Positions 1 to 8,161 of a DNA stretch of 41,884 bases are shown piece after piece. The number at the start of each line of letters is the position of its first letter. The stretch's first letter is position 1. The translations under genes and the position numbers were made by a program. The DNA lies in NCBI GenBank assembly GCA_028065135.1, contig JAPTWR010000039.1:6267-48150 (forward strand), in the 5' to 3' direction. This stretch comes from Acidithiobacillus sp. Its GTDB lineage: Bacteria > Pseudomonadota > Gammaproteobacteria > Acidithiobacillales > Acidithiobacillaceae. Below the pieces are notes generated by a model. It saw nothing but the letters and a program-made list of their open reading frames with translations, searched no databases and had not been told where the DNA came from.

Positions 1-247
1 TCAATGACTGAAGCGCATTGTTTATGGGAACAATCTGTTAACGTTTTTTGATAATATAATGTTTTCAGTGAGCTATAAAGCTTGCCTGAAATCTGTCTGC
101 AAGAACAGGCCCGCCGGCGTGGTTGATTCATGGCCAAATCCCTTCTAAAAGCGTCGGGTGCAAGCGACAATTACAGCTTTAGAGTAATGACAATGATTAC
201 AAAATTAAATAGTTATATTTTGGCACACATTTTGCTTTATTGCTGCC
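1..247. other. AT-rich intergenic leader upstream of opgG
   Basis: No coding region is supported here. The stretch is visibly richer in A and T than the genes that follow. A perfect TATAAT sits at 55-60 but has no convincing -35 hexamer 16-18 bases upstream. A second A/T-rich block with TATATT lies at 214-219, also without a well-spaced -35. Two mutually exclusive short stems are possible: CTTGC (81-85) with GCAAG (99-103), and GCCTG (84-88) with CAGGC (106-110). The opgG promoter is probably in this region, but I cannot place it reliably. Confidence 0.4.
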
Positions 248-1783
248 ATGCGTGTTTATCATCTTAATCGTCCGTTACTAAAGCTGCTTGCCGCCGCCCT
301 GCTGGGGTTCGCCGGATGGGCTATGACACCGACTACGTATGCTGCTGATTTTAACATGACCAACGTGGAGGCCAGGGCCAAAACGTTGGTGAACAGCGCT
401 TATGATGCGAAGCCGTTACCCATCCCTGCCTTCCTGAAAGACCTCAGCCCTGAACAATATGCGCAGATTCAGGATGTTATGCCACTCTGGCGTGGCGACC
501 ATTTGCCCTTTCAGGCACAGTTTTATCTGCCAGGCTCCTGGTTTCAGCGTCCAGTGGTCATCCGCAGCGTCGTGGATGGTGTGGTGCAGCCGATCCGCTT
601 TACGCTTAAACATTTCAGTTTCGGTGATCTACACGTACCCAAAGATATGCCCGGCGAACTCGGTTACGCAGGTTTCCGGCTGCTCGCGCCGTTGAATACA
701 CCGCCTCGTTATAACGAGTTCATCTCCTTCCTCGGTGCGACTTATTTCCGCGCCGTGGGGAAAAATGCCATCTACGGGACGTCGACACGTGGCCTCGGGA
801 TCGACACGGCCCAACCTTCCGGTGAAATCTTCCCCTACTTCAAACAATTCTGGCTGGTGCGGCCCAAGGCGGGCGCTACCCGGATGGTGGTCTACGCGCT
901 TATGGACAGTCCGGTGGCGACGGGTGCCTATCGCTTCACCATCCAGCAGGGTGATAGCAGCACGGTACATGTCGATGCCACCATTTACCTGCGCAAGCCG
1001 GTACAGGTGCTCGAGCTTGCGCCACTGACCAGCATGTACTGGCATGGACATGGACGTGGTATCACCGCCGGTGACTGGCACCCGGCACAGCATGATTCCA
1101 GTGACTTGGTCATGGCCAACGGCAACGGCGAATGGATCACCCGGCCCATAGACAACCCTTTGTACACCCAGACCACCACTTACGACATGGATCACCCTGA
1201 GGGCTTCGGTCTGATTCAGGAGGATCGCCAGTTCTCCGCGTATGAAGGGATTGCGACCAACTACCAACGGCGCCCCAGCGTCTGGGTCCAGCCCGATGGC
1301 GACTGGGGCAAGGGGCAGGTGCGCCTGGTAGAACTCCCCACCAACAACCGCGACATGGATAATGTTGTTGCGTTTTGGGTGCCAGGGCATGAGCCCGCGC
1401 CCAAAACGCCCCTGCATTTTGCGTATACTGTACGCTTTTTCCTCGATAACCACGGTCTGATACCGCTGGCTCATCCGGTGGGCACTTATTTGGGCAATGA
1501 CATGAAAGTGCCTGGTGCGCGGACGGTGGTAATTGATTTTGCGGGCGGCGCCCTCACGAATCTGCCGGGGACTGCACCCATGCAGATCCACCTCAATGCT
1601 GCAGACAATGCCAAAGTGCTCAGCCAACGGTTGGAATGGAATAAAGAAGAGCATGTCTGGCGGGTGCTTGCGGTTATTCAGCCGCAACCGGATTTGCCCA
1701 GCAACGTGCGGTGTTTTTTAACCTTGGACAACCAGGTGATGAGTGATACCTGGACATATCTCTTACATGCGGCAAAGGAGTAG
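248..1783 (+). CDS. opgG: Periplasmic glucan biosynthesis protein OpgG/MdoG
   Basis: This is a 511-residue member of the MdoG/OpgG family, periplasmic proteins needed to build the branched glucan backbone of osmoregulated periplasmic glucans; the exact chemical step varies among family members. A Sec signal peptide is visible (basic MRVYHLNR start, hydrophobic core to about residue 26, likely cleavage near TYA at 30-32). Family-typical stretches include LGATYFRAVGKNAIYGTSTRG and, later, MYWHGHGRGITAGDWHPA-like residues. Length matches the usual 500-550. The ATG at 248 has no clear Shine-Dalgarno, but it fits the signal peptide exactly. It opens an operon with an unknown gene and opgH, 5 bases from the next start. 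OpgD is a paralogous alternative; adjacency to opgH favours OpgG. Confidence 0.93.
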   Translation: MRVYHLNRPLLKLLAAALLGFAGWAMTPTTYAADFNMTNVEARAKTLVNSAYDAKPLPIPAFLKDLSPEQYAQIQDVMPLWRGDHLPFQAQFYLPGSWFQRPVVIRSVVDGVVQPIRFTLKHFSFGDLHVPKDMPGELGYAGFRLLAPLNTPPRYNEFISFLGATYFRAVGKNAIYGTSTRGLGIDTAQPSGEIFPYFKQFWLVRPKAGATRMVVYALMDSPVATGAYRFTIQQGDSSTVHVDATIYLRKPVQVLELAPLTSMYWHGHGRGITAGDWHPAQHDSSDLVMANGNGEWITRPIDNPLYTQTTTYDMDHPEGFGLIQEDRQFSAYEGIATNYQRRPSVWVQPDGDWGKGQVRLVELPTNNRDMDNVVAFWVPGHEPAPKTPLHFAYTVRFFLDNHGLIPLAHPVGTYLGNDMKVPGARTVVIDFAGGALTNLPGTAPMQIHLNAADNAKVLSQRLEWNKEEHVWRVLAVIQPQPDLPSNVRCFLTLDNQVMSDTWTYLLHAAKE

Positions 1784-1788
1784 GCGTA

Positions 1789-2295
1789 ATGTTTAAAGAT
1801 GAATCAAGCTACAGCGTCAATCCTGCGGGTGAGCTACTGGTGGGTTGGACAGAGGAAGCCACGGTCGTCGCAAACAATGCCCTGGTGCTGGCCCGTGTGG
1901 AGCAGTATATGGCTCGCCTGTCCTTAAGCGAGGCTCAGCGGCTGTGGCTTCGCGGGGAAGTGGTGGTGCAGTTGCGTGGCACGGACATGGAAGGCGAAGC
2001 ACTTTATGCGCAAGCCTTTGCGAGTCTGCACATGGCCTTGGCGACTCTGACGGATGGCGACGAAGTGGATGCGCGTCTGGATTTGTCTCTCAACCTGCCC
2101 GTGGGCGGAACCCATGACGGTAAATCCTGTCGCTGGTTGCAGCGCCAAATGGCTCCGGCTATTGTGCGGTCCAGCATGAACGCGCGGACTTTGAATCGCT
2201 CCTGGGGTGCGGCCTTGTTGCGTCTTGTCCAGTCTGTACTGCGGGACCGCGGTGCGATCAGTGCGATTCGGCGCGTCTTGCCCGGAGAAGCCTGA
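1789..2295 (+). CDS. Unrecognised protein encoded between opgG and opgH
   Basis: This 168-residue protein is one I do not recognise. It has no signal peptide and no obvious membrane segment, so a cytoplasmic location is inferred. The N-terminal half is acidic and helical-looking (residues 35-100, rich in Ala, Leu and Glu). The C-terminal 40 residues are basic, with several Arg. The start is well supported: AAGGAG at 1775-1780 lies 8 bases ahead of ATG, just before the opgG stop at 1781-1783. Its stop is 2 bases before the opgH ATG, so the three genes are almost certainly co-transcribed. In the enteric opgGH operon the two genes are adjacent, so an inserted gene is unusual. A role in glucan synthesis or in OpgH control is inferred from position only. 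Confidence 0.8.
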   Translation: MFKDESSYSVNPAGELLVGWTEEATVVANNALVLARVEQYMARLSLSEAQRLWLRGEVVVQLRGTDMEGEALYAQAFASLHMALATLTDGDEVDARLDLSLNLPVGGTHDGKSCRWLQRQMAPAIVRSSMNARTLNRSWGAALLRLVQSVLRDRGAISAIRRVLPGEA

Positions 2296-2297
2296 AT

Positions 2298-4373
2298 ATG
2301 GGCCGTAGCAGCGCCCGGCCATGGGAAGCCATCGGCCGGTACCGGCGCTACTGGCTCAGCACCTTCATCATTCTGCCCGCGTGCGGCGCAGGCCTGATGC
2401 TCGTTCAGGTGCTGGCAGACCGTCTGCCTCTGTGGCTGGAAATCCCAACACTGCTGATTTTCGTATTATTGTTCGCCTGGATATCTGCGGGCTTTTGGAC
2501 CGCAGTGGTGGGATTTATTCTGCTCATGCGCGGACGAACAGATACCGTACCGGGTAACCCCGAGTTGCGTCTTGCGGAGCCGCGTCCGCAAAGCCGCGTA
2601 GCTATAGTCATGCCCATCTATAACGAAGAGGTAGAGCGGGTCGCGGCGGGGCTCCAGGCGACTTATAAATCTCTGCAACATGCCGGAGCGCTCGCGCACT
2701 TCGAGTTTTTTTTGCTGAGTGACACTCGTGATCCCGCGATCTGGCTGCGCGAAGAACTGGTGTGGTCAGCACTCTGCCAGTCTTTAGATGCTTTTGGCCG
2801 TATTCATTACCGGCGGCGGCCCATCAACAACAAGGCCAAGAGTGGCAATGTGGCGGATTTTTGTCGTCGCTGGGGTAAGAATTATGAATATATGGTTGTG
2901 CTCGACGCCGACAGTGTGATGAACGGCGAGACGCTCTACCGGATGTTGGAGATGATGGAGGGCAATCCGCAGGTCGGCATCATCCAGACCCAGCCGCTGG
3001 CCGTTAACCGCGAAACTCTCTATGCCCGCCTGCAACAATTTGCACAGCATTTGTACGGACCGATCTTTAGTGCTGGTCTGCGCTTCTGGCAACTGGGTGA
3101 CGGCCATTATATCGGCCACAACGCCATTCTGCGTACCGTACCCTTCACCCAATATTGTGCCTTGCCCGTGTTGCCGGGGCGCGCGCCCCTAGGCGGCCCG
3201 CTACTGAGCCATGATTTTGTTGAAGCGGCGCTCATGGCCAAAAGTGGTTGGGAGGTATGGTTTGTGCCTAGCCTGTCGGGGAGCTATGAAGAAGTACCAC
3301 CGACACTGATCGATGATCTCAAACGGGACCGTCGCTGGGCGCAAGGCAATCTTCAACATCTGCGCCTGCTAGCGGGGGAGGGGCTGCGCCCGGCGCATCG
3401 TTTTCTCTTTATCAACGGTGCCATGTCATTTTTGGCGGCGCCATTGTGGGGAATATTTTTAATCCTTGGAGCACTGGGCTCGCTGCACTGGGCCAATACA
3501 GCCAATAACGGTAGCACAACGCTCTTTGACTGGAGTTGGCTGGCCGATCCCATGCCCTTCTGGCTGTTTGGAGTAACGATTATCTTGCTGCTATCACCCA
3601 AATTTATGGCGGTGCTCTGGGTCATGTATCAGCGCGGTCAAAAAGAACATTTCGGTGGCTTATTCAATCTGCTGGCCAGCATGTTTTTCGAGAGTCTTTT
3701 TTCGATCCTCATGGCACCTATCCGCATGGCCTTTCATAGCCAGTTTGTGATACAGACATTGATGGGGCGAGGTGTGCATTGGGGCGGGCAGGTGCGCGGT
3801 GATCAGGAAACCTCCTGGGCCGATGCCTTTCGGTATTTTGGCTGGTATTCTGCGCTGGGCCTGAGCTTGGCAGCGCTTTTGTACCCTTTTCTGGGCCTCT
3901 GGCATTTTGTCTGGCTGGTACCCATACTTGGGGGGTTGACGGCAGCGGTGCCCATTGCAGCTTGGACGAGTCGGCCAGCACTGGGACGCTGGGCGCGGCG
4001 TCATCGTCTCTTCGTTATCCCCGAAGAGGTACGTGTCCCACCAGAGTTGCAGGCACTCAGCGCGGATAGCGTGGCCTACCTGCCCCACATTGAAGGAGAT
4101 CCCTTCATACAGGTTGTGGTGGATCCCCGCTTCAACGCCATCCATACCGCCCTGCAGCGAAACCGCACGGGGGCCTGGCCGCGCGCGGCGAATCTCTGCC
4201 ACAAAGCATTGGAGCAGGGGCCGCAGGAACTCAACAACCGCGAACGCAACATACTGCTCAGTGATCGTAATTCCATGCTCGCATTGCATCGTGCGGTCTG
4301 GTCCACTGCCGATCGGGCACGCTTGGCCGCTTGGGGCTTGCAAAGTGACGAGTGGAAATTGACGGATGTGTAA
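2298..4373 (+). CDS. opgH: Glucans biosynthesis glucosyltransferase OpgH/MdoH
   Basis: This 691-residue inner-membrane family 2 glycosyltransferase polymerises glucose from UDP-glucose into the linear glucan backbone and moves it across the membrane. Two hydrophobic segments near residues 18-80 are followed by the cytoplasmic catalytic domain. Visible there are the DAD motif (Asp203, Asp205), LLSHDFVEAALMAKSGWEVW, and the processive-synthase signature RRWAQGNLQH (345-354). Several membrane spans follow (about 375-580). It is shorter than the E. coli protein (847 residues) mainly at the N-terminus, as in many non-enteric homologues. GGAG at 2283-2286 precedes the ATG. It directly follows the unknown gene and opgG. 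The call rests on motifs plus synteny; cellulose synthase is the main alternative and is unlikely beside opgG. Confidence 0.93.
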   Translation: MGRSSARPWEAIGRYRRYWLSTFIILPACGAGLMLVQVLADRLPLWLEIPTLLIFVLLFAWISAGFWTAVVGFILLMRGRTDTVPGNPELRLAEPRPQSRVAIVMPIYNEEVERVAAGLQATYKSLQHAGALAHFEFFLLSDTRDPAIWLREELVWSALCQSLDAFGRIHYRRRPINNKAKSGNVADFCRRWGKNYEYMVVLDADSVMNGETLYRMLEMMEGNPQVGIIQTQPLAVNRETLYARLQQFAQHLYGPIFSAGLRFWQLGDGHYIGHNAILRTVPFTQYCALPVLPGRAPLGGPLLSHDFVEAALMAKSGWEVWFVPSLSGSYEEVPPTLIDDLKRDRRWAQGNLQHLRLLAGEGLRPAHRFLFINGAMSFLAAPLWGIFLILGALGSLHWANTANNGSTTLFDWSWLADPMPFWLFGVTIILLLSPKFMAVLWVMYQRGQKEHFGGLFNLLASMFFESLFSILMAPIRMAFHSQFVIQTLMGRGVHWGGQVRGDQETSWADAFRYFGWYSALGLSLAALLYPFLGLWHFVWLVPILGGLTAAVPIAAWTSRPALGRWARRHRLFVIPEEVRVPPELQALSADSVAYLPHIEGDPFIQVVVDPRFNAIHTALQRNRTGAWPRAANLCHKALEQGPQELNNRERNILLSDRNSMLALHRAVWSTADRARLAAWGLQSDEWKLTDV

Positions 4374-4390
4374 CTTATCGAGGGTAAGTG

Positions 4391-4807
4391 ATGACTAAGG
4401 GCGGCGAATCCTTGGATCTGATGGCTCTGGCGGGTATCCGCAGCTTGCGCGACTTGCAGGAACGGGCACAAGCGGGTGACCCAGTGGCGCAATTCAATAT
4501 GGGCGTGAAATATGCCGAAGGCATTGAAGTTCAACAGGACTATCTGGAAGCCGCCAAGTGGTACGGGGCAGCAGCAGATCAGGGCGATGCGCCCGCCCAG
4601 TTTAATTTGGGATTGATGTTTTATCAGGGGACAGGGCTGCGCAGGGATCTGCACTATGCCTACGAACTGTTCAGTCTGGCAGCAGGTCAAGGAGACACCC
4701 GTGCCCTGGCCGGAATGACGGCTGTCCTCGGTGAAGTGCCCGGAGACGTCGCTGCAGAACTTCTGAACACCTTTGGGCGGGGAGATACCGGCTCACCCAC
4801 CCATTAA
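4391..4807 (+). CDS. Sel1-repeat (TPR-like) protein
   Basis: This 138-residue protein is built of Sel1-like repeats, helical hairpins that mediate protein-protein contacts. Two good repeats are visible: AQFNMGVKYAEGIEVQQDYL followed by EAAKWYGAAADQGD, then AQFNLGLMFYQGTGLRRDLH followed by YAYELFSLAAGQGD; a third unit is incomplete. There is no signal peptide, so it is probably cytoplasmic. ATG at 4391 follows GAGGG (4380-4384) by 6 bases; an in-frame GTG at 4388 is the alternative start. It lies 17 bases after the opgH stop and is probably the last gene of the opg operon. That makes a scaffold or regulator of the glucan machinery possible, but the sequence itself gives no specific function. 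Confidence 0.85.
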   Translation: MTKGGESLDLMALAGIRSLRDLQERAQAGDPVAQFNMGVKYAEGIEVQQDYLEAAKWYGAAADQGDAPAQFNLGLMFYQGTGLRRDLHYAYELFSLAAGQGDTRALAGMTAVLGEVPGDVAAELLNTFGRGDTGSPTH

Positions 4808-4819
4808 CTGGCTTGGTGT

Positions 4820-5866
4820 TTAGGGGCGCCGGTTGCGGATTTCGGCCAGACGCTCCGCACGGCCCCCTTTTTTCCTCAGGTAGCCGGGTACCACGCTCTC
4901 AATGGCGGTGGCCTGAATATGAAATACGTCAGCCAGATCCTTCCGGGTGCAAATATTGTCTACGGACAGGGAAAGCAAATTATCGCGCGTGAGCACTTTG
5001 CCCGGCAGCTTCTCCATGATACCGGCCTGCAGGTTGCCGACAAGGTTACCGAGGGGCACGATGGCGCGATGGGTGCCGATCAGGCTCTGGGCGTAAGCCA
5101 TCAGTTCGCCGAGGGTGTACACCTTGGGACCGCACAAGTCATAGGCCTTGCCATAGGTTTTTTCATCATCAATGGACTGCACGTAGGCACTGACCACATC
5201 CTCTACCCAGACCGGCTGCATTTTGGCGTCTGTGCCGGCCATGGGAATGAAAAAAGGGATGCCGCGCAGCAACCGCGCGAAGCGGTTAAAAAAGCGGTCT
5301 CCTTCCCCAAAAATCACCGAAGGGCGGAAGGAGGTCACCTTCAGGCCGCGACCCCAGAGCAGTTTTGGGCCAGTCAGGTAATTAAAGTGACCCATTTCCG
5401 CGCTGTTCTCACCAGATTGGCGGATGATCTCCTCACCGATCCCCTTGGAGCGCAGGTAGGCACTGGGACCAATGGGACTGGCCCCCAAAGCGCTCATGTG
5501 GAGCAGACGCGGAATGCCCAGATGTCCGCAGGTGTTCGCCACCAAGCGTGGTAGCTCTATGTGATTTTTCTCGAAATCACCATGTCGCCCGGGCGGATAA
5601 TCTTCGCGGCCAGGCTTGTTTTCATTGAGGATACCAACAAGGTTGATGACCACGTCGCATCCTTCGAGTTGTTTTTCTAAGGCGATGGGGTCATGGACAT
5701 CCGCCTCAATCACTTCCACGCCGGGGAGCACCAGCAGGTTTTCGCGGTTGCGTTCGCGATTGCGCGTCAGGATGCGTACCGAGTGCCCGCCCTGACTTAA
5801 ACGCTCAGCCAGATGACGCCCGACAAAACCGCTGCCGCCGAGAATGCAAATCTTATGTGTTGCCAT
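4820..5866 (-). CDS. NAD(P)-binding epimerase/reductase, complex I NDUFA9-like family
   Basis: This 348-residue extended-SDR protein resembles the NDUFA9-like group (atypical SDR). The N-terminal Rossmann loop is GGSGFVG (residues 10-16), followed by the NADP-type RILTRNRER strand end and an acidic VIEADVHDP segment. The NLVGILNENK and LLHMSALGA stretches are typical of this group. The catalytic Tyr/Lys pair of true epimerases is poorly conserved (YLRSKGIGEE is the likely region). The start at 5866 has an excellent AGGAGG 5 bases upstream; a longer in-frame start at 5896 lacks one. Substrate is unknown. It converges with the Sel1 gene (12-base gap) and diverges from the DUF423 gene. Confidence 0.88.
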   Translation of the reverse strand: MATHKICILGGSGFVGRHLAERLSQGGHSVRILTRNRERNRENLLVLPGVEVIEADVHDPIALEKQLEGCDVVINLVGILNENKPGREDYPPGRHGDFEKNHIELPRLVANTCGHLGIPRLLHMSALGASPIGPSAYLRSKGIGEEIIRQSGENSAEMGHFNYLTGPKLLWGRGLKVTSFRPSVIFGEGDRFFNRFARLLRGIPFFIPMAGTDAKMQPVWVEDVVSAYVQSIDDEKTYGKAYDLCGPKVYTLGELMAYAQSLIGTHRAIVPLGNLVGNLQAGIMEKLPGKVLTRDNLLSLSVDNICTRKDLADVFHIQATAIESVVPGYLRKKGGRAERLAEIRNRRP

Positions 5867-5936
5867 GATGCCTCCTGAAATTGCGTTGCCAAGCATAGCA
5901 CAGGCTTATGAACGGTGTGGATGGATATACCCGTAT

Positions 5937-5966
5937 TTGAACCTGGTCCCGCACATGGGATATAAA
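5937..5966 (+). promoter_or_regulatory. Predicted sigma-70 promoter for the DUF423 gene
   Basis: TTGAAC (5937-5942) and TATAAA (5961-5966) are separated by 18 bases, 27 bases upstream of the DUF423 ATG. The match to consensus is good, but this is a pattern match only. Confidence 0.6.
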
Positions 5967-5992
5967 CGCAGAGTGCTGGCAAGGGGAATACT

Positions 5993-6406
5993 ATGGCGGA
6001 ATTGACAGGGAATGCGGCGACGCGGTTGGGCGGGCGTTTTGTAGCACTGGGCGCATTGGTGATGGCCCTGGCGGTGATTTTCAGCGCGGCAGGTGATCAT
6101 CTGGTGGCCAGCCGGGTGAGTGCCGAGGACTTGCATATTTACGATATTGCGAATCGCTTTCAGATTTATCATGGGCTCGGTCTGTTGTTCATCGGCGTGT
6201 TGATCCGCCAGTATGGCAAACGGCGCTTGCTTTATGCGGCAGGAGGACTGATGACCTTGGGTACGCTACTGTTCTGTGGCGGACTCTATCTGTTGACGCT
6301 GACCGGCGACGTATCTTGGGCTTTTTTTGCGCCCGTGGGTGGGATAACGCTGGTTCTTTCCTGGCTGTCGCTCGCGCTGAGCATGTGGCGGGCATCCGCA
6401 ACGTAG
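5993..6406 (+). CDS. DUF423 family small membrane protein
   Basis: This 137-residue integral membrane protein has four hydrophobic segments (about residues 14-34, 57-72, 78-99 and 106-127). It resembles the DUF423 family (E. coli YgdD relatives), whose members start with GRFVALGALVMALAV-like segments followed by a short loop and FQIYHGLGLLFIGV. The conserved YHGLGLL motif at about 59-65 is a good family marker. The molecular role of the family is not established. The start has AAGGGGA 6 bases upstream, and a strong promoter-like pair lies at 5937-5966. The next gene starts 11 bases after its stop. Confidence 0.85.
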   Translation: MAELTGNAATRLGGRFVALGALVMALAVIFSAAGDHLVASRVSAEDLHIYDIANRFQIYHGLGLLFIGVLIRQYGKRRLLYAAGGLMTLGTLLFCGGLYLLTLTGDVSWAFFAPVGGITLVLSWLSLALSMWRASAT

Positions 6407-6417
6407 AAGGGATAATT

Positions 6418-6813
6418 ATGTTAATTGCAACGGGAAATGCATACGGTAAATATCTGGATTTCGCCGATGCCGAAGTGGGGGATGAGTTTTGGGTTGTGGA
6501 GCATGTGCCTTACAGCGGGACTATAACGGCACTACGGGCGTATACTGTAACAGAAATTAATTCAAAAACCGTACTGTGCCATGCTGAAGAAGGTAAGCCA
6601 CTCAAATTGAAGCGTGCCTTAGCTCAAGAAAATTGCTATCTGGATACCGACCCCTATTTCCAGAATATTTCACGAACCTGGCGGATTAATACGCAGGTGC
6701 AGGCGGCGAAACAACTGGTCAAGGAGCATGAAATCATGGACTTTGACCAGGAAGTTGTCGACGCGATAATGGCGTGGCAGAAGCGGGTATCGGTACGGAA
6801 GAGCAACGGTTAA
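6418..6813 (+). CDS. Hypothetical protein downstream of DUF423 gene
   Basis: This 131-residue protein is unrecognised, soluble and probably cytoplasmic, with no signal peptide or membrane span. The first 75 residues look beta-rich (EFWVVEHVPYSGTITALRAY, then TVTEINSKTVLCHAEE). The C-terminal half is helical and includes AAKQLVKEHEIMDFDQEV and a basic tail. AAGGGA lies 6 bases before ATG 6418, so this start is preferred to a longer frame running back into the DUF423 gene. Wobble positions are more A/T-rich than in neighbours. Its stop overlaps the stop of the convergent peptidase gene in a shared TTAA. Function cannot be assigned. Confidence 0.7.
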   Translation: MLIATGNAYGKYLDFADAEVGDEFWVVEHVPYSGTITALRAYTVTEINSKTVLCHAEEGKPLKLKRALAQENCYLDTDPYFQNISRTWRINTQVQAAKQLVKEHEIMDFDQEVVDAIMAWQKRVSVRKSNG

Positions 6814-7811
6814 TGTGGTGTTTGCCAGAGTTTGTCCCAGCTTTGCTGGGCGGCGAGGCCGAGACGTTGGGGGAATGTCTTTTGGCGCTGGTAATGGAGG
6901 GTGAGCACTTTGCCCTTTTGTGCCGCTTCCAGGATAATTTCGTCGCTGGTGGCGAGCTGATCTACCAGTCCTAGTTGTAAAGCCTTGCTCCCCAGCCAGG
7001 CCTCGCCGGTGGCCACCTGCTCTAACTCCAGGTGTGGACGGTACTGCTGTACAAATTCGCGGAACAGGGCATGGGTTTCTTCCAGTTCTTCGCGCAGCTT
7101 GGCTCGGCCGCTGTCGGTATTTTCGCCGAACAGGGTGACCGTGCGTTTGAATTTGCCTGCGGTGAACTGTTCCCAGTCGATGTTGCGGTCTTGCAGCCAG
7201 CGGTGGAAGTTGGGAATCTGTGCGACCACGCCAATGGAGCCGATGAGGGCAAAAGGACTGGCGACAATGCGGTCGGCAGTGACGGCCATCATGTAGCCGC
7301 CACTCGCGGCGACAGCGTCGACCAGTGCCGTGACATGGATTTTGGCGGCGCGCAGGCGCAATATCTGGGCCGCTGCGAGGCCGTAGGTATTGACCATGCC
7401 GCCGCCGCTTTCTAAGCGGAGCAGGACGGTATCGCCGGGTTTGCTGGCCTGAATAATGGCGGAGATTTCTTCACGCAGGGCGCTGACGGCAGAGGCGCGG
7501 ATGTCGCCCTTAAAATCGAGCAGATAAGTACAGCTTTCGGTAACGGGATCTTTAGCCTTGTCTTTGCGGTCTTTTTTGAGGGCCTTTTGATGGACTTTCA
7601 GGGCTTTTTTATCCAGCCGGTATTGCTGGACGTTTTCGCTGGATTGTTCCAGTTGTTTGCGCAGGTCGCTGACCTGCACCTGCCCTGATGTGGGGTTTTT
7701 ACGTCTGCTCATGGCGATAGCGGTGATGCCGCCCGCAACGATAAGTAAGGCGACCACGATGGTGACGGTGTCGGCGAGGAAAAGCAGGTAGTGACTGAAG
7801 AAGGTTTCCAT
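6810..7811 (-). CDS. sohB: S49 family signal peptide peptidase-like protease (SohB type)
   Basis: This 333-residue inner-membrane serine protease belongs to the SppA/SohB family, which degrades leftover signal peptides and membrane fragments. An N-terminal membrane span (about 7-34) is followed by a charged Lys/Gln-rich stalk (50-90), then the protease fold. The catalytic Ser is Ser170 in AASGGY. The general-base Lys is Lys222 (or Lys220) in TAGKFKR, which matches the Ser-Lys dyad of the family. The GSIGVV segment (191-196) is also typical. The ATG at 7811 places the membrane span directly at the N-terminus; the frame continues upstream without family resemblance and overlaps moaD. It is divergent from moaD and convergent with the preceding gene. 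Similarity is closer to SohB than to two-domain SppA. Confidence 0.88.
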   Translation of the reverse strand: METFFSHYLLFLADTVTIVVALLIVAGGITAIAMSRRKNPTSGQVQVSDLRKQLEQSSENVQQYRLDKKALKVHQKALKKDRKDKAKDPVTESCTYLLDFKGDIRASAVSALREEISAIIQASKPGDTVLLRLESGGGMVNTYGLAAAQILRLRAAKIHVTALVDAVAASGGYMMAVTADRIVASPFALIGSIGVVAQIPNFHRWLQDRNIDWEQFTAGKFKRTVTLFGENTDSGRAKLREELEETHALFREFVQQYRPHLELEQVATGEAWLGSKALQLGLVDQLATSDEIILEAAQKGKVLTLHYQRQKTFPQRLGLAAQQSWDKLWQTPH

Positions 7812-7916
7812 GGCGCAAAGATAGGCGGAAAGACGATAGCTGTAAAGATTTCGGATATGGTTGCTGGCTGGCGCGTGCAGGCTTATCATTTTGCTTCTTG
7901 CTGAGGTGTTTTTTTC

Positions 7917-8159
7917 ATGATCTATGTGAAGTTTTTTGCCAGCGTGCGCGAGCGTGTTGGAGTGGGGGAAATATCCTTGCTGATGCCGGAGGGGGGCGTA
8001 ACGGTGGAGGAGGTGTTGTCGCTGGCGGAAGACGAGACCGGTGTGCTTCTGCAAGACGCGCATCTGCTGGCAGCGGTGAATTTGCAGCATGTACCTTTCT
8101 CTGGGGTGGTACATGATGGCGATGAGGTAGCATTTTTCCCACCAGTAACAGGTGGTTAG
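7917..8159 (+). CDS. moaD: Molybdopterin synthase sulfur-carrier subunit MoaD
   Basis: This 80-residue ubiquitin-like protein starts MIYVKFFASVRERVG and ends PPVTGG. The C-terminal Gly-Gly is the residue pair that carries the thiocarboxylate used to convert cyclic pyranopterin phosphate to molybdopterin. Length is exactly that of the family. GAGG lies 10 bases before ATG. The moaE start is 2 bases after the stop, so the two synthase subunits are co-translated. Other moa genes are not in this window. Confidence 0.95.
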   Translation: MIYVKFFASVRERVGVGEISLLMPEGGVTVEEVLSLAEDETGVLLQDAHLLAAVNLQHVPFSGVVHDGDEVAFFPPVTGG

Positions 8160-8161
8160 TT

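Noticed and set aside
629..1687. Long minus-strand open frame opposite opgG
   Set aside because: It is a shadow of opgG codon bias, with no family resemblance or ribosome-binding site. The plus-strand frame has a clear signal peptide and family match.
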